Shown here in pieces: positions 1 through 5,641 of a stretch of 7,164 bases of DNA. A program made the position numbers and the translations under genes. Location of the stretch: contig JAATVR010000292.1 in NCBI GenBank assembly GCA_014523665.1, forward strand, positions 1-7,164, in the 5' to 3' direction. Origin of the DNA: Nitrososphaerales archaeon TH526. Lineage in GTDB: Archaea; Thermoproteota; Nitrososphaeria; Nitrososphaerales; Nitrososphaeraceae. Under the pieces are notes generated by a model. The model was not told the origin of the DNA and did not search any database. It saw nothing but the letters and a program-made list of their open reading frames with translations. Positions within the stretch are counted from its first letter, which is position 1; each line of letters starts with the position of its first letter.

Positions 1-222
1 GGATCGACTAGTTCCAGAAGTGCAATTTGCGCCTCTGATGAAGTTGTAACGGGAGGAGGATCAGAAGTTACAAGCGGAGGAAATCTAATCAATCCAACAC
101 ATCGTGATTTCGCTGAACCCACCAACGATCCTGATAGATGGACAGTAACAGCCACTAACCCTGGTCCTAATCCTATCGAAATACGAGCATTTGCAGTTTG
201 CGCAAAATTAGCCGGACCCTGA
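1..222 (+). CDS. C-terminal end of a secreted beta-rich, Cys-paired protein (5' truncated by window edge)
   Basis: Frame 1 is open from the first base to a TGA at 220-222 and gives 73 residues of a longer protein. The visible part has a Cys at residue 10, a Gly-rich turn (VVTGGG, residues 15-20), a central NPTHRDF stretch (31-37), a WTVTATNPGPNP segment (47-58) and a final AFAVCAKL (63-70) with a second Cys at 67. The pattern of Cys, TGGG, W-T-V-x-A-T-N-P and a closing A-V-C-A is one I know from the C-terminal domain of extracellular proteins in Actinobacteria and Nitrososphaerota. The two Cys are well placed for a disulphide, so an exported location is inferred. No enzymatic residue is visible. 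It points away from the minus-strand viral block and is probably host chromosome. The family name and exact role are unknown to me. Confidence 0.75.
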   Translation, partial: GSTSSRSAICASDEVVTGGGSEVTSGGNLINPTHRDFAEPTNDPDRWTVTATNPGPNPIEIRAFAVCAKLAGP

Positions 223-256
223 CACAACTCACTTCTGCTTCTGCATCATCTTCATA

Positions 257-262
257 TTTTTT
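257..262 (+). terminator. T-tract, possible archaeal terminator of the upstream gene
   Basis: A run of six T lies about 35 bases after the stop codon of the gene ending at 222. Archaeal RNA polymerase stops at T-runs without needing a hairpin, so this could end that transcript. The run is short, and this is inference only. Confidence 0.25.
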
Positions 263-263
263 G

Positions 264-278
264 GTGCCAGAACTGCAA
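264..278 (-). repeat. 15-base match to the terminase 3' end (fourth copy, weak)
   Basis: The plus-strand 15-mer GTGCCAGAACTGCAA differs by one base from the sequence at 1283-1297 and by one base from that at 448-462. Read on the minus strand in the terminase frame it gives L-Q-F-W-H, the last residues of the terminase remnant at 1280-1508, with the only difference (TTT to TTC) being silent. Similarity stops after this block, so it may be the very tip of another lost terminase copy or simply the site at which copies recombined. Chance cannot be fully excluded for so short a match. Confidence 0.35.
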
Positions 279-447
279 CTCTAGTTGCTAACTCATTACT
301 GTAAACATTATGAAGCAGGAAACAAAGAAAAAAATACTCCAAGATTGGCTGCGTGCTACTAGAAGATAAGGCTATGATGTAGTACTACATGTTTTGTTCT
401 ATTTCGAATTGGACTTACCTTAAGCTCTATAGGTGGCGGACTTGACA

Positions 448-494
448 GTGCCAGAACTACAGCGACATTCTGAATCATCAAACAAAATATCATG
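448..494 (-). pseudogene. Remnant of a third terminase large-subunit 3' end
   Basis: This stretch aligns with 1283-1330, with about 39 identical positions out of 49 and one single-base gap. In the minus frame it reads H-D-I-L-F-D-(A)-F-R-M-S-L-stop-F-W-H, against H-D-D-L-F-D-A-F-R-L-S-L-Q-F-W-H in the other copy. Most substitutions are silent or conservative (GAC/GAT, AGG/AGA, TCC/TCG, TTG/CTG, TTT/TTC), which shows that both copies once evolved as protein. This copy has lost one base of the Ala codon, and its Gln codon (CAG) has become TAG. Similarity upstream, towards 560, is too eroded to align with confidence, although the frame contains a V-D-G-S-N string that recalls the nuclease motif. 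It is a relic and cannot be functional. Confidence 0.6.
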
Positions 495-627
495 ACCTCT
501 CTCTCTTAGTGGTACTGCGACCTTCAATAAGTCAATGTTACTTCCATCCACAATAACATCTCAATGTTAAGAATCCAAATCTCAAGGTTCACGTAACAGA
601 TTTTGTCAAGAAATATCCTTCGGCAAG

Positions 628-858
628 CTATGGGGATAGTTGTAGCAAAGGAACACAATACCCAAAGGAGTTTCTAAAGTATCCTACTGGACAAGTAAGA
701 CCATCATTATCGTTATCAATAGAATACATGGGTGTCAAACAATTAATTTTATCATACCAGGAATTCCAAATTCTAGGGTTTATCGGCCGTTTCAATACTA
801 TTTTTTAACTACCTGAGTCTATAGTTAGTAAGTAAAGAAATGCAATTATCACTAGCAT
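628..858 (-). pseudogene. Probable broken gene for a small secreted protein with a CPxGYxR..GxCVP motif
   Basis: From ATG at 858 the minus frame encodes a hydrophobic start (MLVIIAFLYLLTI) like a signal peptide or membrane anchor. A TAA follows at 807-805, and then the same frame continues open for 58 codons to TAG at 630-628. The second part contains IDNDNDGLTCPVGYF and then RNSFGYCVP. Many small exported proteins of Nitrososphaera, as I recall them, carry a D/N/G-rich stretch followed by C-P-x-G-Y-H-R-S-P-S-G-D-C, so I read this as a relative with one nonsense mutation after the leader. The frame also stays open upstream of 858 as far as a TGA at 1014-1012, without an ATG, so the real start could lie there or be lost. 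A plus-strand frame open across 557-808 has no start codon and is treated as a shadow. Function unknown. Confidence 0.35.
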
Positions 859-1024
859 GCTTAGCAAATAGACACGAACAATGCCCTGGATATTCCCCTG
901 ATGTATATGGGTGTAACTGTCACCCTGCAAATCGATAGTGCAGTCTATGCCTAAATCAGAAATTCTGGCTAGTATTTCTCCAACAATTCTTAAATGTTTC
1001 TTGTCTGTTTCTCAAACAGGATAA

Positions 1025-1252
1025 ATGATTCCAAAGTATCTAATGTTTGCAGTGGCACTTGTCTCAATCACAAGTGTAGCCGTAGCAGCAATGGAAATAG
1101 CAATATTGAGTCAACTTCAGCAAGACGCAGATGCAAAAGGCTGCCGCACCTCACAAGCAGTAAACGCAAGCAAAGGTAGATGCATTAAAGCAGAGATACA
1201 AACTGACAATGCCGACGAATCCGGCGATGAAGAACCAGACGACAACGATTAG
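1025..1252 (+). CDS. Small secreted or membrane-anchored protein with acidic tail, unknown function
   Basis: The 75-residue product starts at ATG 1025 with a clear hydrophobic leader (residues 5-22, ending S-V-A-V-A-A), which fits a signal peptide cleaved near residue 22 or an N-terminal anchor. The remainder is polar, with two Cys at 40 and 53 separated by a Lys/Arg-rich segment, then a tail of Asp/Glu/Asn from about 61 to the end. Short exported proteins of this kind are common and fast-evolving in Nitrososphaerota. An A/T-rich element around 986-995 (ATTCTTAAAT) lies at a distance that would suit an archaeal TATA box with a very short leader. It is the only plus-strand gene between two terminase remnants, so it may be cargo of the element or host DNA left between recombination events. 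A frame at 994-1179 over the same bases is a shadow. No family is recognised. Confidence 0.6.
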   Translation: MIPKYLMFAVALVSITSVAVAAMEIAILSQLQQDADAKGCRTSQAVNASKGRCIKAEIQTDNADESGDEEPDDND

Positions 1253-1264
1253 AACTATGCCAAC

Positions 1265-1271
1265 TTTTTTT
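1265..1271 (+). terminator. T7 tract after the small secreted-protein gene
   Basis: Seven T in a row begin 13 bases after the TAG of the gene at 1025-1252, placed as expected for a factor-independent archaeal terminator. It sits between that gene and the convergent terminase remnant that ends at 1280. Confidence 0.35.
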
Positions 1272-1279
1272 GCTATAGA

Positions 1280-1508
1280 CTAGTGCCAAAACTGCAAGGA
1301 CAGCCTGAATGCATCAAACAAATCGTCATGTGAAGTAGCCTCCTAATCCAAATATTCCTTCACCATTCTCTACTGCAGTCCGTAAAGAAGTTACGAGTTT
1401 GTTGAATCTATGATGAAACGCAACTGTGCCATTATTGTACTTTAGTATCTCCTTGCGATGTGCTAGCATATTCTTGTGTTCTTTGCTAAACAGGACAGGA
1501 GTGAACAA
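1280..1508 (-). pseudogene. Second terminase large-subunit 3' end, broken and truncated
   Basis: The minus frame from 1508 reads P-V-L-F-S-K-E-H-K-N-M-L, then FNKLVTSLRTAVENGEG. This aligns with P-V-N-F-Q-K-R-H-R-E-M-L and LQKLIVSLRTAV in the C-terminal nuclease region of the terminase just upstream (1545-1889). After GEG the frame must shift to continue as E-Y-L-D-stop-E-A-T-S-H-D-D-L-F-D-A-F-R-L, matching LDKQQTSYNDVLDSLRL of the neighbour. The shift falls on GAAGGAA (1355-1361), a 4-base tandem duplication. The TAG at 1345-1343 replaces a residue that is Lys in the neighbour (AAG to TAG needs one change). The copy ends with F-W-H and TAG at 1282-1280. Only about the last 80 residues remain, so it is an inactive relic of a second, distinct terminase gene. 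Its 5' side is cut off next to the 3' end of the longer copy. Confidence 0.75.
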
Positions 1509-1544
1509 AGATCCACCTTTCTAGAATCCACGGGTTAAAAACTG

Positions 1545-1904
1545 CTACAAGCAAGAATTGTACTTTGGAAGTTCATAATTGCATAAAGCCAATCTAAGCG
1601 AATCCAGTACATCATTGTATGAAGTCTGTTGCTTATCGAGTTTCCACTCGTCAGATACTACCGCGGTCCTTAATGATACTATCAGTTTCTGCAAGGAAGG
1701 ATGTATTTTGATGAGCCTTCTTGACATCAATGTATATGTCCACTGTAGCATCTCCCGATGCCTCTTCTGAAAGTTGACTGGTATTATCTGCCAATTATTG
1801 CTGCTTCGTAAAGACCAAATGTCTTCTTCTGTTAGTCTTCCGTAATAGTCATGGTACTCTCCTATCCTAGACTTTAACTCTCTTATCACCTCAGGATTTG
1901 CCGT
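1545..1904 (-). pseudogene. Terminase large subunit, piece 3: end of the nuclease domain
   Basis: This is the 3' piece of the terminase gene spanning 1545-2992. The frame resumes as A-N-P-E-V-I-R-E-L-K at about 1901 and runs to a TAG at 1547-1545; calling it a separate gene from 1889 would be an artefact. It carries the distal half of the RNase H-like nuclease: V-N-F-Q-K-R-H-R-E-M-L, LQKLIVSLRTAV, then S-Y-N-D-V-L-D-S-L-R-L-A-L, whose Asp residues fit the last acidic position of the active site. The preceding piece ends ...K-I-Y-V and then goes out of frame exactly where family members have V-D-G-A-N-P. The catalytic Asp of that motif is therefore missing, and at least one base has been lost or gained. 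With this lesion DNA cleavage during packaging would be abolished. Confidence 0.8.
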
Positions 1905-2791
1905 ACGTAGATCTTGGTTATGTGATGTCTCTGCTTCAGCTGCATGATGTGATTGATGATCTCGTTCATCTGTGGCTTTTCAAAACTTTCAGCATAGAAC
2001 ACCTCTACCTTTCTGTTTCTGTATTGGGTAGTAACAATGGCAAACTTTGATGTGTCTCCCCAAGCTACGTCGATACCCATGCTTCTTCCTATCATTGTAC
2101 TTTCAGACCAGGCTATCATTTCTTGAGCTTGCTGCTCCGTTGCTTCTATGTCTAGCGTGTGGAATACGTTGCCAACTTTTCCTAGGTATTTGAGATTGTA
2201 TTCTCTTTCAAATGACGGTGATTTCTGTGCTAATGTTAACTCTTCTCTTGTGTAGATTTTGTCTATGCCATACGTATAGTCTAGGAACAATCGTTTGTAC
2301 AAGCAAGTGTTTTCAGGTTCTCTTTCTATCTTCTCGAAGAGCCCATCTGGTACATTCGGAGTACTAACCATTACAATCCATGGATTACTTTTGGCTATGT
2401 ACCTCTCTGACACGTCCCTAGCATCCTGTTGCTGTCCTGGGGGGAAGAAGTCAGCCTCGTCCAACAAGATAAACTTAGGCGATGTTAAGGAACGCATAGC
2501 GTCTAGGTGATGTGATGGATATGCTTCGATGTGGCAGCCGTTAAGATCTATTACAGTCTCCTTTGTGTCAAACGTTGCAATATTTATTGTTAGAAATAGG
2601 CTCTTCATTCGCTTGATTAGTTCGATGGCTAACTCGATGCGAGGACCTGTTACTATACACATCTGTGATCCTTTCATACTACCGTCGCGTAGGCATAGCC
2701 ATGACATGTACCTCAGCATCAATTCCGTAATACCTAAGCCAGTGGCTTTCCTTATCCATACATACTTGTGATTCTGAAGAATACGAACTTC
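1886..2791 (-). pseudogene. Terminase large subunit, piece 2: ATPase motor and start of the nuclease
   Basis: This is the central piece of the packaging motor, which uses ATP to push viral DNA into the capsid. The frame is open from just after the TGA at 2794-2792. It holds the Walker A-like loop R-K-A-T-G-L-G-I-T-E (about 2752-2723), missed if one starts at the TTG at 2722. Counting from 2722, the Walker B motif KFILLDEADFF is at residues 83-93, the coupling motif W-I-V-M-V-S-T-P-N at 115-123, and the first nuclease Asp is in G-I-D-V-A-W-G (Asp 218), with a likely second acid in F-Y-A-E-S (Glu 245). The order and spacing are those of tailed-virus large terminases, and the K-A-T-G-L-G-I-T loop is the version I know from Nitrososphaerota proviruses. 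It ends out of frame at 1886, inside the third nuclease motif. The motor motifs look intact, but the gene is interrupted on both sides. Confidence 0.88.
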
Positions 2792-2992
2792 TCATACTCG
2801 AATAACGGATAACGGATAGGTTTTACCATTCTTTTGAGGTAAGCCTATGACGTGGTTTAATGTTCTGCTATCTTGTGGGTTCTGCCAGTTGTAGAATGGC
2901 AAACTCCTTAGTAGTTCAAACTGCCCTAAGCTTGAACTACCGAGCTTCTGTTCGTACTTATCTAATATCTTGGATAGATTCTGAAGTGTCAT
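2792..2992 (-). pseudogene. Terminase large subunit, piece 1: N-terminus
   Basis: This piece starts at ATG 2992, overlapping the HTH gene by 35 bases. It encodes LSKILDKYEQKLG, then LPFYNWQNPQDSRTLNHVIG, L-P-Q-K-N-G-K-T-Y-P-L and a TGA at 2794-2792. The F-Y-N-W and N-H-x-I-G-L-P-x-K-N-G strings are the N-terminal signature I recall for this terminase family, which continues Y-P-L-F-x-Y-E-K. Here that continuation (L-F-E-Y-E-K-F-V-F) is present but one frame away, because TAACGGA is tandemly duplicated at 2802-2818. Removing one 7-base copy restores Y-P-L-F-E-Y-E-K. A second small shift near 2779 brings the frame back to L-Q-N-H-K-Y-V-W-I-R-K-A-T-G. Together the three pieces make about 480 residues, a normal length for this protein. 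Confidence 0.82.
2802..2818. repeat. 7-base tandem duplication that breaks the terminase frame
   Basis: The plus strand has a period of seven (unit TAACGGA, about 2.4 copies). It lies between the codons for N-G-K-T-Y-P-L and F-E-Y-E-K of the terminase. One extra copy shifts the frame and brings a TGA into frame 24 bases further on. This looks like a slipped-strand duplication. Confidence 0.85.
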
Positions 2993-3422
2993 CTTTGTTA
3001 TCTGTAGTTGACTTACTATTTTCGCGTATTAAACCACCATTTCTATCCACGAATTGTACGGCTCTCTCGACTACTGTAACGTTTGTGAGTAAATCTATCT
3101 TCATTGAATAGGCTTGCATGCTCACGGATATGGCTTGAAGTTTATCCTTTTCATTTGAATGTGGATTATTTGCAATATCCCATGTCTTCGCTAATATGGC
3201 ATTCAGTCCTATCAAACATGCTTCGTATTCCAGGGGGAGAGTCTCATTGATGTACCTGGATATGTCGGCCTTCGCTAACCTCCTCAAATGCTGCAAGTCT
3301 CTGTTTACAGTGCCCAGACTAACTTGAAGTATGGATGCAATCTGTGGTTGACTCCTACCTTCACTAGATAGCTGTAGGACTTTGTTTCTTCGCCATTGCA
3401 ACCTTTCAACTTCGGTGCTCAA
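2958..3422 (-). CDS. HTH protein, probable terminase small subunit
   Basis: The 154-residue product starts at TTG 3422, 15 bases after the primase stop. Stop codons (TAG TAG) lie just upstream in the same frame and there is no ATG near, so TTG 3422 or the TTG seven codons later are the options. Residues 10-45 (W-R-R-N-K-V-L-Q-L-S-S-E-G-R-S-Q-P-Q-I-A, then ILQVSLGTVNRDLQHLR) are a homeodomain-like helix-turn-helix with the usual S-x-x-x-I-A...V-S-x-x-T-V-x-R-D-L pattern. The rest is helical, with L-P-x-E-Y-E-x-C-L-x-G-L-N-A-I-L (63-78) and KIDLLTNVTVVERAVQFV (108-125), followed by a charged disordered tail. The same arrangement occurs directly upstream of terminases in Nitrososphaerota elements, as I recall. 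Position and overlap with the large-subunit start support a role in recognising viral DNA and recruiting the motor. A transcription regulator is the alternative. The frame is intact. Confidence 0.75.
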   Translation of the reverse strand: MSTEVERLQWRRNKVLQLSSEGRSQPQIASILQVSLGTVNRDLQHLRRLAKADISRYINETLPLEYEACLIGLNAILAKTWDIANNPHSNEKDKLQAISVSMQAYSMKIDLLTNVTVVERAVQFVDRNGGLIRENSKSTTDNKDDTSESIQDIR

Positions 3423-3437
3423 TCTTTCAACTATCTA

Positions 3438-4634
3438 CTATTCTAATCTAGTAACTAAGCTATAAAGTCCTGGGCTCTCTCTCTGAAGGTTGCTTAGACT
3501 AATTGGGTAATAGCCACCCCTTCTTGCTCTTTTAATGTCGTCTTTGACCCTCGGTTTGTGATAGAACGATAGCCTCTCTAGTTTGCTGCATTCGTCCAAC
3601 CATGTTATGATTATGGTGTAGGCTTCCTCATCGCTCAACTGCTTTACGTTAATAAGATGCGGAGCCAATATGTGCCAGATAGAGTACTTTCTTTGGTCTG
3701 TTATTGGAGCCCTTAAGAGATTCTCTATCCATCTAACAGATCGAGGCCTAGAGTTAGATTTCTGATTAGTAAATGGATCATTAGCTGGACTAACCCGATG
3801 ACAACGATTATTGTTATTGTCTATTCTTTCCTGTATCAAATACCTTCTAAACTCTCGTAACATGTACTGGATAGGGACCCTGTAACCATTCCATTCTTGT
3901 ACTATTCTTACCTCCTGACCATTCTTTGAGTTGTATGTACCAGGAATGCGTAGCAAGCAGTTATTGACAGAGGGTTTATGGTTTGGATCCTGTTTGCCAT
4001 TGGTAAAGTACTGCTCTGCAAATCTCATGAACTTAGTGCCTAAACTCACGCCCTTACTGTCGCTGGCAGATACAAACTCTGAGAAAACCCCTTCAGACTC
4101 TAGGACAAAACCCGCTATTGGGAAGTAGATGTGATATCCATTACCTGTCCATAATACTGTAGGCCTTGCTTCACTTACTACCTTTTGGATGCGTTTCAAG
4201 GTATTTCTTAATGCCCTATCCAGAGCCTCTTGGCTCTTGAAACGTTGGAGGTCAAGGTCAATGAAGACACTAGAGGGAGCAGGGAGGTTAAGGCCATTAT
4301 ATTCTGTAAATGGAGGATAAGCGCTAATGCGACAATCTTGCCAGTTTGAGAGTTCAAACTCTTGCATTGCTGTCTCTTTATCAAAGACTTCGATCTGACG
4401 GTTTAACCTTCGAGTCATAATATTACGTGGAAATGGCAAGCCGCTAAGATGTCCAAGGACGTACTCTAAACCTCCTAGTGACTGACTCTGGATACTAACA
4501 GTTAGAGTATCCACTTTAGTGGGTGTGACATTTTCAGAGTATAGAGGCGCACATTTTTTTTCTTTAGTTTGACTTTGACTTAGAAAAAAAATATTTCTTG
4601 TGTCTGGGGTATGCATAAATGTGACGCCCCCCAT
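3438..4634 (-). CDS. Archaeo-eukaryotic primase with PriX-like C-terminal domain
   Basis: This AEP-superfamily primase would make primers on the element's DNA. Counting from ATG 4634 (398 residues), motif I is V-F-I-D-L-D-L (Asp 126 and Asp 128, metal-binding), motif II is W-T-G-N-G-Y-H-I-Y (His 168), and motif III lies in N-N-C-L-L-R-I-P-G-T-Y-N-S-K (224-237). G-L-P-F-P-R-N-I-M (65-73) and C-R-I-S-A-Y-P (101-107) are N-terminal family signatures. From about residue 300 to the end, with RKYSIWHILAPHLINVKQLS, then IIITWLDECSKLERL and G-Y-Y-P-I, it resembles the PriX/PriCT helical domain that helps primer initiation. The first 50 or so residues are low-complexity and overlap the ATPase tail, so ATG 4616 or a start further in is equally possible. 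The frame has no lesion and ends with a double TAG. It lies directly after the ATPase gene, forming a replication module. Confidence 0.85.
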   Translation of the reverse strand: MGGVTFMHTPDTRNIFFLSQSQTKEKKCAPLYSENVTPTKVDTLTVSIQSQSLGGLEYVLGHLSGLPFPRNIMTRRLNRQIEVFDKETAMQEFELSNWQDCRISAYPPFTEYNGLNLPAPSSVFIDLDLQRFKSQEALDRALRNTLKRIQKVVSEARPTVLWTGNGYHIYFPIAGFVLESEGVFSEFVSASDSKGVSLGTKFMRFAEQYFTNGKQDPNHKPSVNNCLLRIPGTYNSKNGQEVRIVQEWNGYRVPIQYMLREFRRYLIQERIDNNNNRCHRVSPANDPFTNQKSNSRPRSVRWIENLLRAPITDQRKYSIWHILAPHLINVKQLSDEEAYTIIITWLDECSKLERLSFYHKPRVKDDIKRARRGGYYPISLSNLQRESPGLYSLVTRLE

Positions 4635-4864
4635 GAACCTTTTCTAGAAGATTGTTCTCCTTGTCCTTCTCTTTCCGCCCTTACGTAATAGTCTTCTTCC
4701 CCTAAAGCATGAACTATCTTACCGTCAGCAATCATCTTTTTGACAAATATCTCGATTTCGACACGTCCATCAAAGATACCATATGACCGATTAAGTATGA
4801 AAGATAGAAGCCTAGACAACACTACCAGTTTAGGCATTGATGGCGTTGTTGTCTCTGCTTCTAA
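4580..4864 (-). pseudogene. P-loop ATPase, piece 3: C-terminal tail after an in-frame TAG
   Basis: The frame of the ATPase continues unchanged past its TAG (4867-4865) as L-E-A-E-T-T-T-P-S-M-P-K-L and runs to 4580. The segment F-D-G-R-V-E-I-E-I-F-V-K-K-M-I, then A-D-G-K-I-V-H-A-L-G-E-E-D-Y-Y-V-R, looks like the small helical end that I recall in full-length relatives (F-W-x-V-Y-D-x-L-E...M-V-x-x-G-K-I...Y-x-R). Read that way, TAG sits between F-W-E-M-F-G and L-E-A-E and could derive from GAG (Glu) by one change. The last 35 residues (charged, then Gln/Phe-rich) overlap the primase start by 55 bases and seem unconserved. It could instead be a separate 85-residue gene starting at ATG 4837. I favour the broken-gene reading. 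Confidence 0.55.
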
Positions 4865-5641
4865 CTAGCCAAACATCTCCCAGAATAATCGGGTCTTATC
4901 GGCTAAGTCTTCCTCATCTCCAAACTCTGAAAGATGGTATTTGCTTCTATCAACAGGGGAATAGTCACCCTTCAGTTTAAGGAACGCGTCACTATACAAC
5001 CAAGAATAGTTTTGCAAAAGTCTAATCTGTTGGGTTGGATTTCCTGACTTGATTACATCCACTAACTTTGTCAATCCTACCGCAGTAAGTTCTGTCATGT
5101 ACTTCAATGCGTTAGACTTACTCATAGTCAAAGCATTAGCAATATTAGAGAGTGTGGCTACCCCCTTCCTTGAAACCAGAAAATCAAAGACCGCTATGCG
5201 TTCCTTTGACCCAGTAGTTAGCGCCACTTTGATAGCCAGATGCAAATCATCCATAGTAATGTAGTTCCTGCCACGCGTCAAGGCATAACCTCTAGTCAGA
5301 TTGTATAAACAAGTAGCAGCCCTACGAGGGTCTTCTAAAGAGGGAAGTGAATGCTCAAACTCTTTGTATTCACGACTGCCTGGTGACCAGATTTCAACGT
5401 GACACCTAAGACGACCTAATAACTTTGCCAATCGGACTATTTCGTTTTTTGCATTTGGGTCATCTTTTGATGAGTCCCACTCTATCTTAGGAAGTCCAGT
5501 TTCAGGGTCTATTTTGAGTAAAGGACATAGTTCAAACCAGATTAAATATTCCATCAATTTCTTCTGTGCAGCAGCACGCTTTGCCTGGAACTTTTCATTT
5601 AGACATTGCCTGATTATTTCATCGTCTACCTCGTCATAGGG
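4865..5641 (-). pseudogene. P-loop ATPase, piece 2: lid and winged-helix part
   Basis: The frame resumes at about 5641 with P-Y-D-E-V-D-D-E-I-I-R-Q-C and continues through A-A-A-Q-K-K-L-M-E-Y-L-I-W-F-E-L; a TTG at 5557 is only an apparent start inside the protein. It holds a helical lid with D-P-R-R-A-A-T-C-L-Y-N-L and Y-I-T-M-D-D-L-H-L-A-I-K-V-A-L, which resembles the MCM-type AAA+ lid and offers an Arg in the sensor-2 position. A winged helix follows (R-I-A-V-F-D-F-L-V-S-R-K-G, then L-S-N-I-A-N-A-L-T-M-S-K-S-N-A-L-K-Y-M), probably for DNA binding. It ends F-W-E-M-F-G and TAG. It belongs to the same gene as the piece at 5626-6558, joined through the interrupted string G-P-K-L-Y...L-P-Y-D-E. 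Confidence 0.75.

Noticed and set aside
557..808. Plus-strand frame of about 80 codons (…K-V-H-V-T-D-F-V-K-K-Y-P-S-A…)
   Set aside because: It has no start codon, and the opposite strand has a leader plus Cys motif and terminase remnants nearby. It remains a weak alternative.
994..1179. 61-residue plus-strand frame overlapping the secreted-protein gene
   Set aside because: The overlapping frame at 1025-1252 has a clear leader and acidic tail; this one is Ser/Arg-rich without structure.
1579..2771. Plus-strand frames opposite the terminase
   Set aside because: The minus strand shows ordered terminase motifs, so these are shadows.
1343..4867. TAG as a recoded sense codon (for example pyrrolysine), since TAG falls inside several conserved strings
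   Set aside because: The primase ends in a double TAG and the terminase also ends in TAG. Frameshifts, a TGA and a TAA coexist with the internal TAGs, so decay or sequence error is simpler.
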